From positions 144,784-208,783 of the forward strand of contig NW_025931825.1 of assembly GCF_000764305.2 (NCBI RefSeq): DNA of 64,000 bases. Reading direction: 5' to 3'. Within the stretch, counting starts at the first letter, position 1. Each line of letters starts with the position of its first letter. The translations under genes were made by a program, and so were the position numbers. The notes beneath the pieces were generated by a model. That model had not been told where the DNA came from, did no database searches, and saw nothing but the letters and a program-made list of their open reading frames with translations. This document shows positions 1 to 13,875 of this stretch, piece after piece. The DNA comes from Hyalella azteca (taxonomy: Eukaryota; Arthropoda; Malacostraca; Amphipoda; Hyalellidae).

Positions 1-271
1 AAAATCATTAGAAAAACAAAATGATTATACCGGTTTGCAACAGGATGCTCATTAAAATAGCTTTAAAATTAGTAGACAAATTCATTTTTAATAAAAAAAA
101 TTCAACCGCCTCCCAAATTTTTATAAACAATTTTGTAATGAAATGATTTATATGGAACACTACGCTGTATATATAGAACGCTAACTTTGTAATTTGGCTA
201 CGCCAGCAGTTTTGGCAACTTTAGCGAATAGATGATGTAATGTAATATTTAAATGTAATTATTGTTCTCAG

Positions 272-391
272 ACTGACGCTAACAACGCCGTGTCCACGGA
301 CATTGTGATGGCTCAGTACCGTAAGCTGAATATCTCCTCGACCCTCATGGACGACATCGAGCAGGCCGTTATGCAGTGCCATGCGTTCACC
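272..391 (+). CDS. Penultimate exon of an unrecognised host gene
   Basis: This stretch of 40 uninterrupted codons is GC-rich compared with its AT-rich surroundings. It is preceded by a splice acceptor (pyrimidine-rich run ending TTCTCAG at 271) and followed by a consensus donor (GTGAGT from 392). Read in phase 0 it begins TDANNAVSTD and ends QAVMQCHAFT. It joins in phase 0 to the exon at 980. There is no initiator Met or signal peptide here, so the 5' part of the gene lies upstream of the window. The antisense frame over the same bases is a shadow. I do not recognise the protein family. The splice junctions and coding character are seen directly; that both exons belong to one gene is inferred from matching phase. 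Confidence 0.7.
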
Positions 392-979
392 GTGAGTCAC
401 ATATAGTCTCTGCCTACACACGAACTATGAGTTTATGGGGGCCTTTTACTATTAAGAATATTCTATTTTATTTCTATGAACTTTGAATTTTCGGCCTTTC
501 CTGATTATATATTTATGCTATAACTTATTGTCCTGTCTTTTTAAAGCCAAAATATCTTATTTAAGTTCCAATTTTTTCATCTAGAATTGAAATAGATCTG
601 ATTTATCAAAGAGACCTTTGACTCTGAGCAAACGAGAACCGAGAATTTGTTCCAACTGCTACGTAAACATATTGATACACCCACGAGAGGGTCGGACGAT
701 AGAGATAACTATTTTTTTTGGATTAATAAAATTGGCCAGGATTTCTGCAATTATAAAAATTACCATCAAAATGTGTTTCATTAAAGACAGCTATAAAATC
801 ATTGACTTTTTATTGATTATATTACGAATTTCCAAAAATAAATGAGAGATTGCAAGCCTAATGCATAATTTATTAATTGAACTCGCATTTATTGCATGAT
901 TGCTTGCTTTTAGCAAATTATTTGCAGATTAACAAATTTCAATGCATTTAATAACCCAAATCCGTGTGTTTATTTTTAG
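392..979 (+). other. Intron between the two supported exons
   Basis: This 588-base interval is AT-rich, starts GTGAGT and ends TATTTTTAG. It separates two in-phase GC-richer exons. The short open frames inside it have the base composition of intron and are not supported as coding. Confidence 0.65.
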
Positions 980-1243
980 GACTGCTTGCCTCTGGAAGGC
1001 CGCAAGAACTTACCTGTGCCTGCTGACGTCATCAAAACCAAGGCATTCCTGGAGTGTGAAAAATATCTGCGATATTGGGCGTGCCTTAAGAACGATTTAA
1101 AGGTGAAAGTCTCGAAAGGGGCGTTCGACTTCAAGGGCTTGGATGGTAGTTTGAATTACCTCAAGAATGATGAATCAAGGGCTGCGGCCATCTTGTTGGC
1201 GGAAGAAGCTGTGGGTCCGGATAACTATAACTTGTACGAGTGA
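980..1243 (+). CDS. Terminal exon of the same unrecognised gene
   Basis: These 88 codons, including the TGA stop at 1241-1243, follow an acceptor ending TTTTTAG at 979. The exon starts DCLPLEGRKN and ends DNYNLYE. Across the two exons the four cysteines have the spacing C-x5-C-x23-C-x8-C, which suggests a disulphide-bonded, probably secreted domain. The C-terminal half is rich in Lys, Asp and Glu. The C-x8-C step recalls odorant-binding-type proteins, but the rest of the pattern does not fit well enough to call that family. No clear AATAAA follows within about 100 bases; only AT-rich variants are present. Function is unknown. Confidence 0.7.
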   Translation, partial: DCLPLEGRKNLPVPADVIKTKAFLECEKYLRYWACLKNDLKVKVSKGAFDFKGLDGSLNYLKNDESRAAAILLAEEAVGPDNYNLYE

Positions 1244-3090
1244 AATCAGTTCAATTTGTAAAACATACATAACAGTTGGTCTGATGAACACCAGTCTTAA
1301 AAATGAATTTATTGTTTAGCACAATATAATAATATGACCATCTAAATTTAAACGTAGAAAAATGCCTCAATATTTGTGAACTCAACCGACACAAAATCGA
1401 TGAAAATTTCAATTGAGTAACTTGTTCGCATAGAGATTGGCAACGTCAACTGAATGATATAGGATCCTGTATCTTCTTGCGTCTGGCATGAAGAAAGCAC
1501 GAAGAAATTGATATCGCTCTAACCTGCTCTGTAGAACAAATTAAAATGAAATGAAAGGCTGTAGTTGTTTCATTGAAGTCGAGAAAATTGATGTTTTTCC
1601 TAAGTTCTAATAAACGAAAAAATCCCGATGTAACCACAAGAAAAGTAATTGTACATACACTCTACGCTCTCAAATTTAAAATATTTTATGTGTTTAGTAA
1701 CGAAGTGTTGAGTTACCATAGCTAATATTCGGTCAATGTTTCATATGAATTTCAAACCTGTTTTGGTAGAGAATCCGTCACACGTGCACTGCAGATTGAC
1801 AAGCTCGTGAGGTATTTTTTACATTCTATTTTAATCGCACTCAGCGTCACAGGTTTAAAAACCGAGCTGTATTCCGAGGTGCCCTGCATGGCTCTTGATT
1901 GCGAAATGTACAGACCGTTCGAAGGCTTCCCATTTTTACCACGTCCTTACAGTTTGTCTTTATTCTTCAAGTCTTTACTGGTTTAGTTACCGCTGACCGA
2001 GCGACATTGAGACCTTAATTACTTCACAAAATTCTATCACTGACCATTAGTGAGGAGGCCTTCAATATTCAAAAGTTAATACGTGAGAAAATTAACTGCG
2101 GCTGATAGATTAGTCACGGTCGGCGTTTACAGGCAGACTCAATCAGTCGATTGAAAATAAACTGAAGATATAACCGAAAAGGAACTTAACATCAGGAATA
2201 GTGCAGAATTTTCCAATCCAAATCAGGCTTTCTTAATTAATAATTTTAATGGAAATACCCTGGTTTATCACATAGCAAGTCTGAATTTGAATTAATGCTT
2301 TAATTATTATCGTGTACGATTCTATAAAAATATATTAGGAAAAATTTCTGTGGAAAAATTTAATGGTTTGCCCTAGTTTGGATTATGAATATGTCTCTGC
2401 AAATTTTATTTAATACTCTTTGAAAAGCTACAAATCATATAAATTTATTTAGTAAAATCTTTAATTTATTGAAACAAGTCAGTTATAATTGTGAAAAAGA
2501 ATGACCGAATAAATTGTTCACTGTTAGAGGAATATTCGAAAGTAAAGACCGGCGTTACAATTTTTCTTCCGCACTGAGTGATGAAATATTGAATTATTAA
2601 TTATAAATATTGTAATGATGGCAGTCAAGGAGAATAAAAAAGAACTATCAAAACATGAATAAAATATGCAATTATGAAATCATTATAGCCGCATCAATGA
2701 AGAATACCAACAAGATGCCGGGAGATATGGTTTTAATTTCAACTATATTTTTACTTTAAATTATTTGAAATTAATCATAAGTTTACTCATTTACTGGTTT
2801 TGATGGTATAGTTACATGGAGAGAGAGATGATAAAAACTAGTCAGATAGCCTTTAAAATATATTGTTTTAATATCAGAGAAAATGCCTTGAATGCGGGTG
2901 TTGAGAATGAGGATTGTTTTATACCAAGCGCAATCAATTTACGTGACTCACTTCAAATGTCAGCTTCAAATGCCGCTTGCTGAGTCCAGAATTATTAGCA
3001 TTGAAAATTGTACGCAGGTTGCGTATATACAGTATAGGCGGTCAGAGAATCGTATGCCCTACAATCTATAAAGCGACCCAAGCTTAGGAC
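1244..3090. other. Intergenic stretch, nothing recognised
   Basis: AT-rich sequence downstream of the 5' gene. I see no splice-bounded coding segment, RNA gene, transposon end or tandem array. The 63-codon minus-strand frame near 1446-1637 shows no family motif. Confidence 0.5.
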
Positions 3091-3355
3091 AGGGACACCG
3101 CACCAACAGGCCGGGACACCGCACCAACAGGCCGGGACACCACACCAACAGGCCGGGACACCGCACCAACAGGTTAACACCGCACCAACAGGCCGGGACA
3201 CCGCACCAACAGGTTGACACCGCACCAACAGGCCGGGACACCGCACCAACAGGCCGAGCCGGGACACCGCACCAACAGGGTAACACCGCACCAACAGGCC
3301 GGGACACCGCACCAACAGGTTAACAGCGCACTGCTCGGGACATCACACCAACAGG
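3091..3355. repeat. GC-rich minisatellite, 18/21-bp units
   Basis: Thirteen copies of the core CACCAACAGG occur in 265 bases. Most units are about 21 bp (core plus GCCGGGACACCG); several are about 18 bp with GTTAACACCG or GTTGACACCG instead, so two unit types are interspersed. All three minus-strand frames stay open through the array because the repeat lacks stops, giving low-complexity Cys/Trp/Val-rich peptides that should not be read as genes. Composition is sharply GC-rich against the flanks. Confidence 0.9.
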
Positions 3356-6300
3356 TAAACAAACACCAAATCCTGCATGGCAATCCAAGTTAGGATTGAT
3401 CAACATTAAAGGCACTGTGGTATCTTATTCGTTACGAAGGATTTGAAAACGCGACTTTTCGTACATGTTTATTAAAATCGTTTTCTGCGAAACAAACAAA
3501 ACCATGGTGAACATAAGTAAAAATTAGTATTGCACATGTGGTAACTAAGCTAAGTAAAACACTTTATTTCGACTATGAACACATTCATCTTAAAATCGCA
3601 GGTAAATATTCAGTGCACGATTCCTAATTAAAATACGTACCAAATATTTCCCTCAGCCAGGTAAGTCGAGAGCCAGCATCGAACTGAATCATAACCGTTA
3701 ATTAAAATCGACTATAGCTTTGCAGCGCATGACACACACGCGCCAGGCGGACAATATATTTGACGAAGTACCGTAAGAACTTAAAACTTAACAGGCACCC
3801 TAAAGATAAGGTTTCTTGCCACCGGTAGCTTAATTTAAACTCTGATGAGCAGCATATTATTTTTTAATACTTCGGACTGGTCACGAATATACCCAGAGAA
3901 ACTATCCCCTATGTATTTCTTGAAATTACTTCGCGACAGAAGTTCAAAAATAGCGGGGAGTAGAAAACGTTCAGAAAATTGAATTCACAACAAAGCAGAA
4001 GCCTTGCATGCTGTGAAGTCACAAATATTTGCGTAAGGCGTCATTTAATTAATGTGAGATTCTTTTCGACTTCGAACTGATATGCAAATTTGTGCAACTT
4101 GTCTTTGAGAGAACTGAAAGTTGAAGATGAATGAGGTTTTAATGTGAGAAATTAATGCCAGAGCGATGCGATGGCGGCCAAAGATTATTTTGAGAAACTT
4201 ATTGTTTTGCCTTATTCCATGCACAGAATGTAATAATGTCGAGCGCGACAAATGGTCATATAATTCAAATATTTTTTGGCGAAAAGTTATCGGTATTTGC
4301 CTCCGAGGGTGCGTCTCTCAAAGAACCCTGAGCTTTGAAGGTGAAAGGCCTTGTTTATGTGTCGGTTTGCTTAGCTAAAGTGGAAAAGGACAGGTAGTAA
4401 TAGTTTGACATGGTGAGAAAATTTCTTCACTCCGACTTGTTTAGTCATTATTGAAGTGACGTTAATTTCATTGATTACAGCGCAACTGACGTGAATTTAT
4501 TCAAATGAAATGTAACTAAAAATATACCCCAATAGATGTAATATTTCATAACTGATAAAATTAAATAGCGTTTTTCGTGCAGGAAAGAAAGGCTTCATCA
4601 AATACAATGCTTACAGAAATACGCCCTCCGCAGCGCCGCCAGCTATACCATACACATCGGAACAGCTCAGTGACAGGACAGCAGCTTGTAACTTAGTTGT
4701 AAGGATGACAGTTGCGCTGCCGAAGCCAGTGAAAGTGGTTGTGCTTGTGTCAGCTCCGAGCATCTCGTCTCTGTGAACAGCGTTCATTCTGAGATCGTGT
4801 GGTCCCCAGACGTTAAGTGTATTCGCGACATGTAATGCTTTCACAAACAGTAAATAATGACAAGCGTTACACAAAAAGTTTCGTCTACTAAGTGGGGATT
4901 ATGCTGGTTCGTTCTCCGTTGTGGATAAATCGAGGCGATAATCACTGCGATAATTGAAGTCAACTGCGACATACCCGGTAATTAACAGGTGAGATACTAG
5001 GAGATTAAGTCCTAATCCACTTGAGCTGATAACTACTTGTCCTGCAAGGGTTCTGCCCCACACGACTACCGTGATGAATGTGGTCCACGACCCTGGTGGT
5101 AATGTGATGAATGTTTTAGACTGCTACTCGAATGAAAATCATTTTCTTATAGTTATATTCATCAATAGCTAATCCGTACTTTTGTATATAGCTTTATTAT
5201 GAATGTGGATTACAGTGGACGTTCAACCGCAAGTTGGAGAGCTTCATCGTGCTGAATCTGTGAACGAATTCTACAAGCGCTGTGAAACTAAGTAGAATAT
5301 GGAAGTCAATTGCCAACTTTTGTAAACTAACTAGCCACATCGGTGCTGAAATTGCATACCTGATCCGATGCAGTAAATCGTCATCGTTTCGAACCTCTTT
5401 TGCTTAGCCTTATGAAGATTTTTAAGAAAATGAAAAATTAACGGTCTTTTCATACGCATAACATAGACTATAACTGCTGTATCCTTTGATTAATGGCTAC
5501 GTTACTTATCTCGTATAATACCAGTCACATGTCTCGGTATCGTAATTTCATTCTTGAGAGTCGAAGTTCCCGGAAAGTTTAACATGTTTCCCGTTGCTGG
5601 AACTGCCACAAAATATTGCCCGGCTCGCATCGCCTGGCTGTTCTATAATGGAAGAAACAAGATTAACTGCATGGCCGTAGTTTTGGATGTCGGCGCTCCC
5701 GAGATGTTCTTTTTGACTGTTTCCTGTTGGCACGAGATTCTCTGGTGCTTAACCAAGTTAACCCAGTTTGAGACAAGTTATTTTCTGTCAATTCTCGTTT
5801 ATTAGTTACGTCCACTCCTCTTTTCCATCGGTAGCGACTGCTGAATAAAAATTTGAACAGTTGCGCAATGTTCCTCGATGGCTTCGATTCAAGCTGAAAT
5901 TACATAAAAATATAGATTTTAAGTGTAATTTTGGCACTTCATTGTCTAAACCTGACAATTAATTAGATTGAATCTCATCTTAAACTAAACGATTAATTTC
6001 ACGTGCAAACTGTTGTGTGCGGTTGACAGCATTTAGTTTCATCACACTTCGTTGCCGGGATAGATAATTCCCGGGAAAGCTACCCAAATACCGTTAATTC
6101 GAATCCCGTCATCCCTGTTATTACGTGAAACTTGTTCAACATTTGTCCGATTTTTGCCCGAATTTAGCAAGAACATTGGCCGAACATTGTACGAACTTTG
6201 TCTGAGCAAATTTTGTCCTAGCGAACTTTCCCCGAAAAAACTTGTTTCAATTTTTTTTGCAACTATGTCCGAACTTTATCCGAAATTTGCTTAAAACCTA

Positions 6301-9300
6301 GGATGGATAATACATATGATTTGATAATAGCGTTATCCAGACAGGACGAATTCCGTTATACTGAATCTCGGTGTCATCATGAATTATTTTCCTACTAAAA
6401 ATAAGTTTTCTGGTCCACATAACATCCAGCCGCGCTCTAATACTAATCTTATATGTCTTTGCAGTGCCAGTGTTCAAACACACGCAGGTACACCAACTTC
6501 AACAGATTTTTCACAAACTTATCCATAACGTATTTGTGTCTTTGCGTATGTTTGAAGACTGACAATGTAAATCAATAGGAACTATTATAGAGAGCGTCTT
6601 CACAATGCCTGCCGTGTCAGGATATTATAAGCTTGATCTAACATTATTTTTAGTGTTAGGAATCACGAAACTTCACAAACCAGGGAGAAGGCCGGTCGGA
6701 ATAAAAATTTAAATTTTTTGTTTTGTTCCAGTAGATCAAATTTTTGATTTAAAAAACAATTTAAATATCCGTTAAAGTTCACGCTGAGGAGCACATGGCT
6801 GCATGCGTTGTACAAATGCATGGCTCAAGCATAGAATAGTCTATGCTGCCATACGTTTGCCTTGGTTCAAAAGCTTCGTTTCTGAGCAAAAATGTCTTGC
6901 TCAACTATTATACTACTACTACTACAGCTAATATTATATTACGTACTTTATTATGTAACTCAACTTTGAATCTTATAACTCTGTTGGATTACTGATTACT
7001 CAACTTAAAAGTATAGTAACACTCCAATTCTGTTGAGTAACAATTTGTATCAACTCTGAAAGAGTGATCTAGTTCTTTTTCCTGTGAATTATTTTGTATT
7101 TTATTTTAAACTAAAATCCTTGTTTAATTTTCTTTTCAATGTGACGGTGAGGTGTAATGAAGTCATGTTTTAAAATCAGCTTGAACGATTTAATCATCCA
7201 CGAGGAATTCTATTAATTGATATATACTGGAAATTTAATTAAAAAATTAGATCATTCATACTTATTGCGCACTAATTTTTTCAAGTAGCTGTTGCATTAT
7301 TCACAAAAAAAGGTTTTCCTTAGATTCAATAGGTATATTCATTCCGCGATAGTATAATTAATCTGTGCTTGAGATGTGCGATCTCTAAGTGTTAGAACTT
7401 GGCATATTGTGTAGTTACGGGAATGTCAAGCAATGTCTCGTTTATATAAAAAACTCGTATTTGTAGGTTTTAATTTAGCTAATGAAATCTGTAATCTCTT
7501 CGTCAAGTTCTACATGAGTACAAAGTTACTGCGTCGTAGCTAAGCAAAATCATCCTCAGCCGAAGAGAACGATAATAGAACTTTTAATTTAAAATTTTTT
7601 AGATATAATCTCATTCGACGATTTTTATGTTCGCTTCAACTGTAGGTTGGAACTAATGAGGTATTGGATTGGAATCCAAATTAGAACTAACGAATCACGT
7701 ATGAATGTTGAGGAAGTTTATCATCTTGGATTTTGTTTTGAATGATGAGAAAATTCTTAGGTATAAAAATAAAATTCTGGCGACAAATTCAAATGAAACT
7801 TCAATTGACCTTGCTTTTTAACTCGAAAGAGTAACAACACTTCAGTCCTTATCGTGCATGCCGGTATGTATCGAAGGCCATTCTCGTCATTTGTCACCTC
7901 TTTTTATTTTACCAATTATGAGACATGTTATCACTTTTTCCGAGTCGTGCATGGTTTCTTCTTGCACACAAACACAATTTTCAAAGAAACCCAGCGTGAC
8001 GATGAGTCAGCAAAACTCCGAGCATTGATGTCGCCGTCTCGTGATTAGTAGGTAATGCTAGAAGAGGACATTTCTCTTCAAAACTAAAAGTTTCATTGGA
8101 GGAAACAAACGAAGTATTTCACCATGATTTTTACCGGCTACTGGGCATAATTCTGTTCCACAATTATAATTTTTTAATATATAATTTGTTATGAACTAAA
8201 TCCGTGTTTTATCACTACTGGTTAAGGGTAAAAATTTTCTCTCGGTGATGTGAATTGCGCCCAAACTTCATATGTTAGAAAGCCAAATTTGATGATTGCT
8301 TCGGGGTGATTCAGCTGGACTAGAAAAATCTTTCTGTGTGCCGCATGATTTAGTTTCATATTCTTCTGGCTTTTTGTTGATTGGAATGCTTAGAATGCCA
8401 ACACATATTGTATGGAAGTTAAATTCGCCGTCGTAATATTGGGAATGTAGGTAGAACGAATGAAGTCGTGCGCAGCAAAATGGAAGGCAACGTTGGTACC
8501 TGCAATGAAGCAAATATTCATTTCTTTGACTTTAAAGATGAACGAAGTGGAGTTTAATGTTCGTCACTCGTTTTATAACATATATCGGGTTAAGACGACT
8601 TGATATTTTATCAATTTTCAAAATAATTGATAATTATCACTCTATACGGTCGGTTATTCTCAATTGTTTTTTTCATTTTTTTAACTCCGTAACTACCAAC
8701 TTTCAATGATGACTGATGAGTCGAAAAGCTGCAAACTAGAAAAACCGATTTTTTTTTTGTAAAAGCTGCCTTAGCTATATCGTCAGCACTCGATGCGCTT
8801 GCAAATATTTTATGTCCTTTTTCTTGAGAAGGGAACAGCTCTGTGAAGCAGGAGCATTAGGATGATCATGGTTCATCCGGCTTATTCCCAACTCAGGCTT
8901 TTTGGCTACTGATGAAAGGATAGGCTTTACATTTTTAGGCTCACTGTAAACTGATGTAACTTGATTAAATATGCAGTCTCTCGCGGGATGGGTGTGAAAT
9001 TAAGCTTTTAGCTTATCACAATTTTTTATACAAATTTAAACGCTGGTTTGCTATGCATGCGAAGTGTCACTGAACGAATGAGTGAGTTGGCGACTTTAAT
9101 TATAAACAATAAATTGGGTTCGATAGATAAATTGAGGTCGATCACGGAGTGCTTTTTAGTAAACAGATTCTCAAGATTATTGAACAAGTTTCAGCCAAGG
9201 GGTTTTGAGTTTAAATATAATCGGATCATAATTGATCAACGTAATCGTGAGTGCTAGATTGAGTCGAACAATCTCGGGCGCTTGTTCGAGTTGAAAAGTC

Positions 9301-12300
9301 CTGGGTGCTTGATATAGTCAAACAGTTTTGGTTGACATCTGATTGATCAAATTAAGATTCTTTTAGGTTTGACTATTCAAATATTGATTCCGTTAAAAGC
9401 GTTAATGACATTCAGCCGATCAACGGGATATTTTCTTGAGGACGTAATTGCCTGTGGTGTGCAACAGATCAGTTTTATCAGGCTGGAGCTGAAAGCTTAA
9501 GCGATGGACTCTTAGGTGTCAGTTACGGGCTCATGTTTGCCAGGCTCTTGACTGATGAGAGCCGGGCTTTGCATGGGAGACTCTAAATTCAGCTCATATG
9601 CAGCAATCTCTCAATCACCTTATAGGAGTTTGAACGATCATTCTTCTCAACTATAATGTTGGTCAACTTGTTGGTCATATTCAAATTCCACGTTACCTTG
9701 TTTTGAAGGGACCACGCATTTGCAAGTGGATGCTTGGTGACAACACAACATTATGAAACAATTTGGTTTGATTTATTATCTGTATCTCACTCTACACTTA
9801 ACGCGGTATGTTCCTCATTATCTTTTCGGAAAGTCACCTGGTAATAAATATCCTATTGGATGGAGGTGAGATCCGATAGACAATTATTACTTACAAATAA
9901 CATGCATTCAAATTAGTGCAGCAATGAACCTGATAACATTCGGAGGAAGAGTTTGTTCTTGTTCAACCCTAACTATGGAAAATATGATTGACTCGTGTGC
10001 AAGATATTCTTTGAAAAAGTAAGTTGACTTCAAACTTATATGTTGACTATGAATTTAGGAAACAAAGAGTAGCTGTGAAAAACTGGATCATACTGGGATT
10101 CGTTATGCAATGATGTTGATCATTACGATCGTGTAAGTAATTAAAGTATTCAACCGAGCAACGTTCATCTCATTAGAAGTATGAAAAGTTAGAAATGATG
10201 AAAATCAGAATAGCCTTGAACTTACAAAAATTCTATCATTCTGTCAAGATGAGGAAATTTAATTTGCTGTTAATAAGCATCGGCACTTGAAGCAAGGACG
10301 ATTTGTGTTAAAACTTTTATACGTGCACGCTTGTTAGTCGCTGTCTAATTTACTTGGCTGATTAAAAAAATGTGAAAAAGAGAATTAATAATGATTCTAA
10401 ATCATAAAAATGTATATAATAAATCACAATCATGAATGAATTTCAAGCTAATTTTTTTATGAGCTTCATTTCATGCTATTTTTCTCTGAGCATCCCAATA
10501 AATGAATTCTTAGCAAATAAAGTGGCAAAAAATCAATATACTTTTAAGTGACATTTTCGAATAATACTTTCTTCAGCACTTTTGTGGAGAAAAACACTAC
10601 AAAAATACAACAGCCAAATTTACGATTAAATTTTGAGATTTAATTGGCGGGCGAATTTCTAAATGAGAATAATACATGGAAAAGTTGAAAACTGCCTGTA
10701 TATTACCAACCTGAAGAGGAGTTGATGACCTTACAGAGAGTTCTCTTCTAAGAGTAATGAGTATATAGATCTTCAATAAATGCCACTCGGCCAATGACAC
10801 GCAAGGGGAGTTTGAACATTAAAACTTTGCAGATGCCGTGAAGTCAGGGTAAATGCTTACGGCTGAATGAGGAGGGGATGTCATTATATTGCAAAGTAAA
10901 TGATAACTCTTGCTCCAATTCCAAGTTACTCGGTTAAACACGTTACATCACTTCAATCATACCGTCGTTCGCTAATTCTCACGACAACTACATATACTTG
11001 AATGGCACGAAAGACCTTCTGATACGAATTATAAGTAAAGTATGAACTGATCTTATAGACGTCATAATACTTTTTAAATGACAGTATTAGGAAATCATTC
11101 ACGTGTATAGCATTGAATTGTATCAAGTTCCCTTCATTTGTCAGGCCAAAGCGAGGTAGTGAAATGTAAATTCTCTATGCTCAAAGGAAAGAAAGGGAAA
11201 GAAAGTTGCGCTTGAAAGGTAAATGTTAATGTCCTAGATTCTCGTGTCTGAAAGCGGTTATAAGAATTTATCTATTGCAGTCCAAAAATTTCAAAATATT
11301 TTAATCTTTAATTAATTGACAATATAATCGATTCGTGTTTTCGATTTAAAAATGATACAAGATAGTATGTCTGAAATCTTCATCTAATGTTTGTAATGGA
11401 TTAGCTTAGCATCACGCCTGGAGTCATCGTGATGGATATCTACTCTCACATCCACCTCATTGAGCTGAGCGCATTCTCTTTGAAGTCTATAGCCTGATGA
11501 TCCAATGTAAATTTTATAGTTGAATTCACTTACGGTGCAAACGAATTTAAAATTTTAGAATCCTTCCATATTTGCTGAAAATCCTTTTAACTGAATCAAC
11601 CAGTTGTAATCCTCGTTTATTGTTTGCAAACAGAAAATTAGGTGCAATTTTTTGCTTAATATAGTCCCTAGATTTGCAAGTAAAAGTTTTATATTTAACG
11701 TGTCACACTTTTTTATTCAAGTGTTGACTGCTGATTTAGCAAAATAGATTCAGTAGCTTTTCCGTGAAATGGTACGATGATTTAGAGCATGAAAGATTTA
11801 CCTTGAATTTTTTGCTCAGAAATCTTTTGACATTCGGTATCATGATTTAAGCCGTCAAGTGATCGTTATACTACAATTGTAATTTTACTGTGCATCATGA
11901 AGCTAATAATCCCTACTTGATGTTCCTGTAGGTAAAATTTTCAACTGACTGAATGCTTGGATGCGAAACGAAGAATAATACTTGTAATGTTTAGCTAATT
12001 ATAGAGTGAAGGACACTCAGCTGGCATGTTGCATTCTGAACGATTTTGAAGGACGAGAGAAATGCATGTATTAATCGCTCGAGAGGAATATTTTCCCCAT
12101 GAAACTTTTATATTAAGTCTAAGCGATCAAATTTATGCGGTTTGCATTTTCGACGAATTGCAAAAACGTGAGTTCGTTTCGTGTTGAGAGACGTTATTTG
12201 GGTTATATTTTAAGCTACGGTTATGTTGTATCAATTAGATTTTTTTAATTGAGTATCTCGTTGAAGGATGTCTGAAAAAAAGCGAGACTGGTACGTGGTT

Positions 12301-12839
12301 ATATGTATACGCTTCGCGTTGAGCTCAAGTTTCAATGAAAAAGCTATTTACTAAGAAGAACTATTTACCCTGAGATTAGTTCCAATCCACCATGCTTCTG
12401 ACTACTTCATGGATTAGAGTTACTTATTATATTTTTTTTTAATTAGGGGCCTGAATCGTAATTCTGTGATTTCAGCGGTACATCAGATGCTAATGTTTAC
12501 GAGAAGTATAAGTACGTATGAGCGCTATTAGTAATTCCTTGTTACGTTTTATATAGCTTTTTAATGATTCACTCGTCGTTAGTGAAGTTCAATATAAAAG
12601 AAACAGTTAACTGTATACGGGCGTACCAACTTCTTTTTCACATGTGCTTTTGCTATACGTCTTGACTCGAAGAATTATGAATAATGCCTGTGTAATGAAT
12701 TTTATTGAAAAACTAAAAGCATTCATTAATCCTTGCAAGGTTGGTCAGGAGGCAGCCTCGAGTAGATATTTTTTCAGAGAGGAACTTCTCAACTGCTCAA
12801 CTTTTACTAGACATAATCACCAGCCTTTGTTTGTCCCTA
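3356..12839. other. Long AT-rich noncoding stretch
   Basis: No gene, RNA gene or complete mobile element is supported here. A loose, degenerate run of CCGAAC/TTTGTC-like motifs lies at about 6130-6290. Slightly GC-richer patches at 4611-4874 and 5554-5805 carry single open frames of 83-87 codons without recognisable motifs. The rest is unique-looking AT-rich DNA with short homopolymer runs. Confidence 0.45.
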
Positions 12840-12958
12840 TTGTACTCATCGCCTATGTCTGCAATTTTTTCGATTTAATTGTACTCATCGCATATGTCTG
12901 CAATTTTTTCGATTTAATTGTACTCATCGCATATATGTCTGCAATTTTTTCGATTTAA
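12840..12958. repeat. Three tandem copies of a 39-bp unit
   Basis: Copies lie at 12840-12878, 12879-12917 and 12918-12958. They differ by one substitution in the first copy and a 2-bp AT insertion in the third. Each contains TGTCTGCAATTTTTTCGATT. Because 39 is a multiple of three, a plus-strand frame reads through as a repeated hydrophobic peptide until the 2-bp insertion; this is probably incidental. Confidence 0.9.
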
Positions 12959-13875
12959 TACTAACTCCTTCCGCACTTTTATTCATTGCACCAATTCTTT
13001 ATTCATGTTCATTCGAGACACTTTTTTCATCACCCTAATTGTTCCAAGATTCTTGGATCGCCTGAGCCCGAGGGTTGAACGTCTGGAATTCGGTAGGAAT
13101 GCATCGTTTGCGGAATTGAAAGCTAATGAAGATCGGAAGGGAAATATTTGTCGGATTTTTCATTTCATTTGATCTATGCATATTTTTGCCCGGAGTTCTT
13201 CGGGAATTGCTTACCAAATTTTTGACGCAAGAATTCCTGACTATTTCGCCAGCAATTCTGGACCAAATTAGAATGATTAGATGTTTAATTGATCTTATGG
13301 AATTTATTGCAGACATTCCCATCATGGTGCGAGGCTACATTATGCGGAAATCTATGAGTGTGGGTTACCTAAATCTTCCAAACGAAAATTTCATGTTCAG
13401 CGAGAGTACCACGCACTAATTGCAAGCTTTTAATTTGTTTATTTATTTTTTAAATTGAATTAATTTCTACAATGTGATTTTAGAGGAGATATTTTCCATC
13501 ACATTTTCTAGTGTCCTAAAATCATTGGCGCGAACTCCGTGCTCTGTGGTTTAAATATGATTCGAAACCTACCTCGCTTTGGAATTTTGCTAAATTACGA
13601 TATATTTAGTACTGATGAACAACAATTGTTGATTATAATCCCTAACCTACTTGTTATTTTAATAAAATGAGGCTTGATTGCACTGAAGTCTCGGTATATA
13701 TACTCGCCCCAGCATCGTGGCTGCCGACATGCTAGCTCGGTCTCCATGCGCGCTTCGATAGCCTCCTCCGACTCTCAGCTCATCGGGTTACTCGCGTGAC
13801 CAGTGACCACTAGCATGGGTTAACTTTTCGCCAAGCTTTACGTGTAGAATCGTCGCTCTGAATAAATACGTTAAT
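12959..13875. other. Flank of the LTR element; possible old promoter/LTR remnant
   Basis: Short overlapping frames at 13035-13419 show no family motif. Positions 13690-13870 are GC-richer and contain GGTATATATACTCG near 13691-13704 and GAATAAATACG near 13860-13870 on the plus strand. That is a TATA-like box about 165 bases before a poly(A)-like signal, as in a short LTR or a small transcription unit. No second LTR copy was found, so this reading stays tentative. Confidence 0.25.

Noticed and set aside
272..1243. Assignment of the 5' gene to odorant-binding or 27-kDa hemolymph proteins
   Set aside because: Only the final C-x8-C resembles odorant-binding proteins and the overall cysteine spacing and sequence do not match either family.
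2995..3383. Three overlapping minus-strand frames with Cys/Trp/Val repeats
   Set aside because: All three frames are open through the stop-free GC-rich minisatellite, so openness carries no coding information.
13035..13419. Overlapping frames of 96-97 codons on both strands
   Set aside because: Mutually overlapping antisense frames without motif; hydrophobic composition follows from AT-rich sequence.
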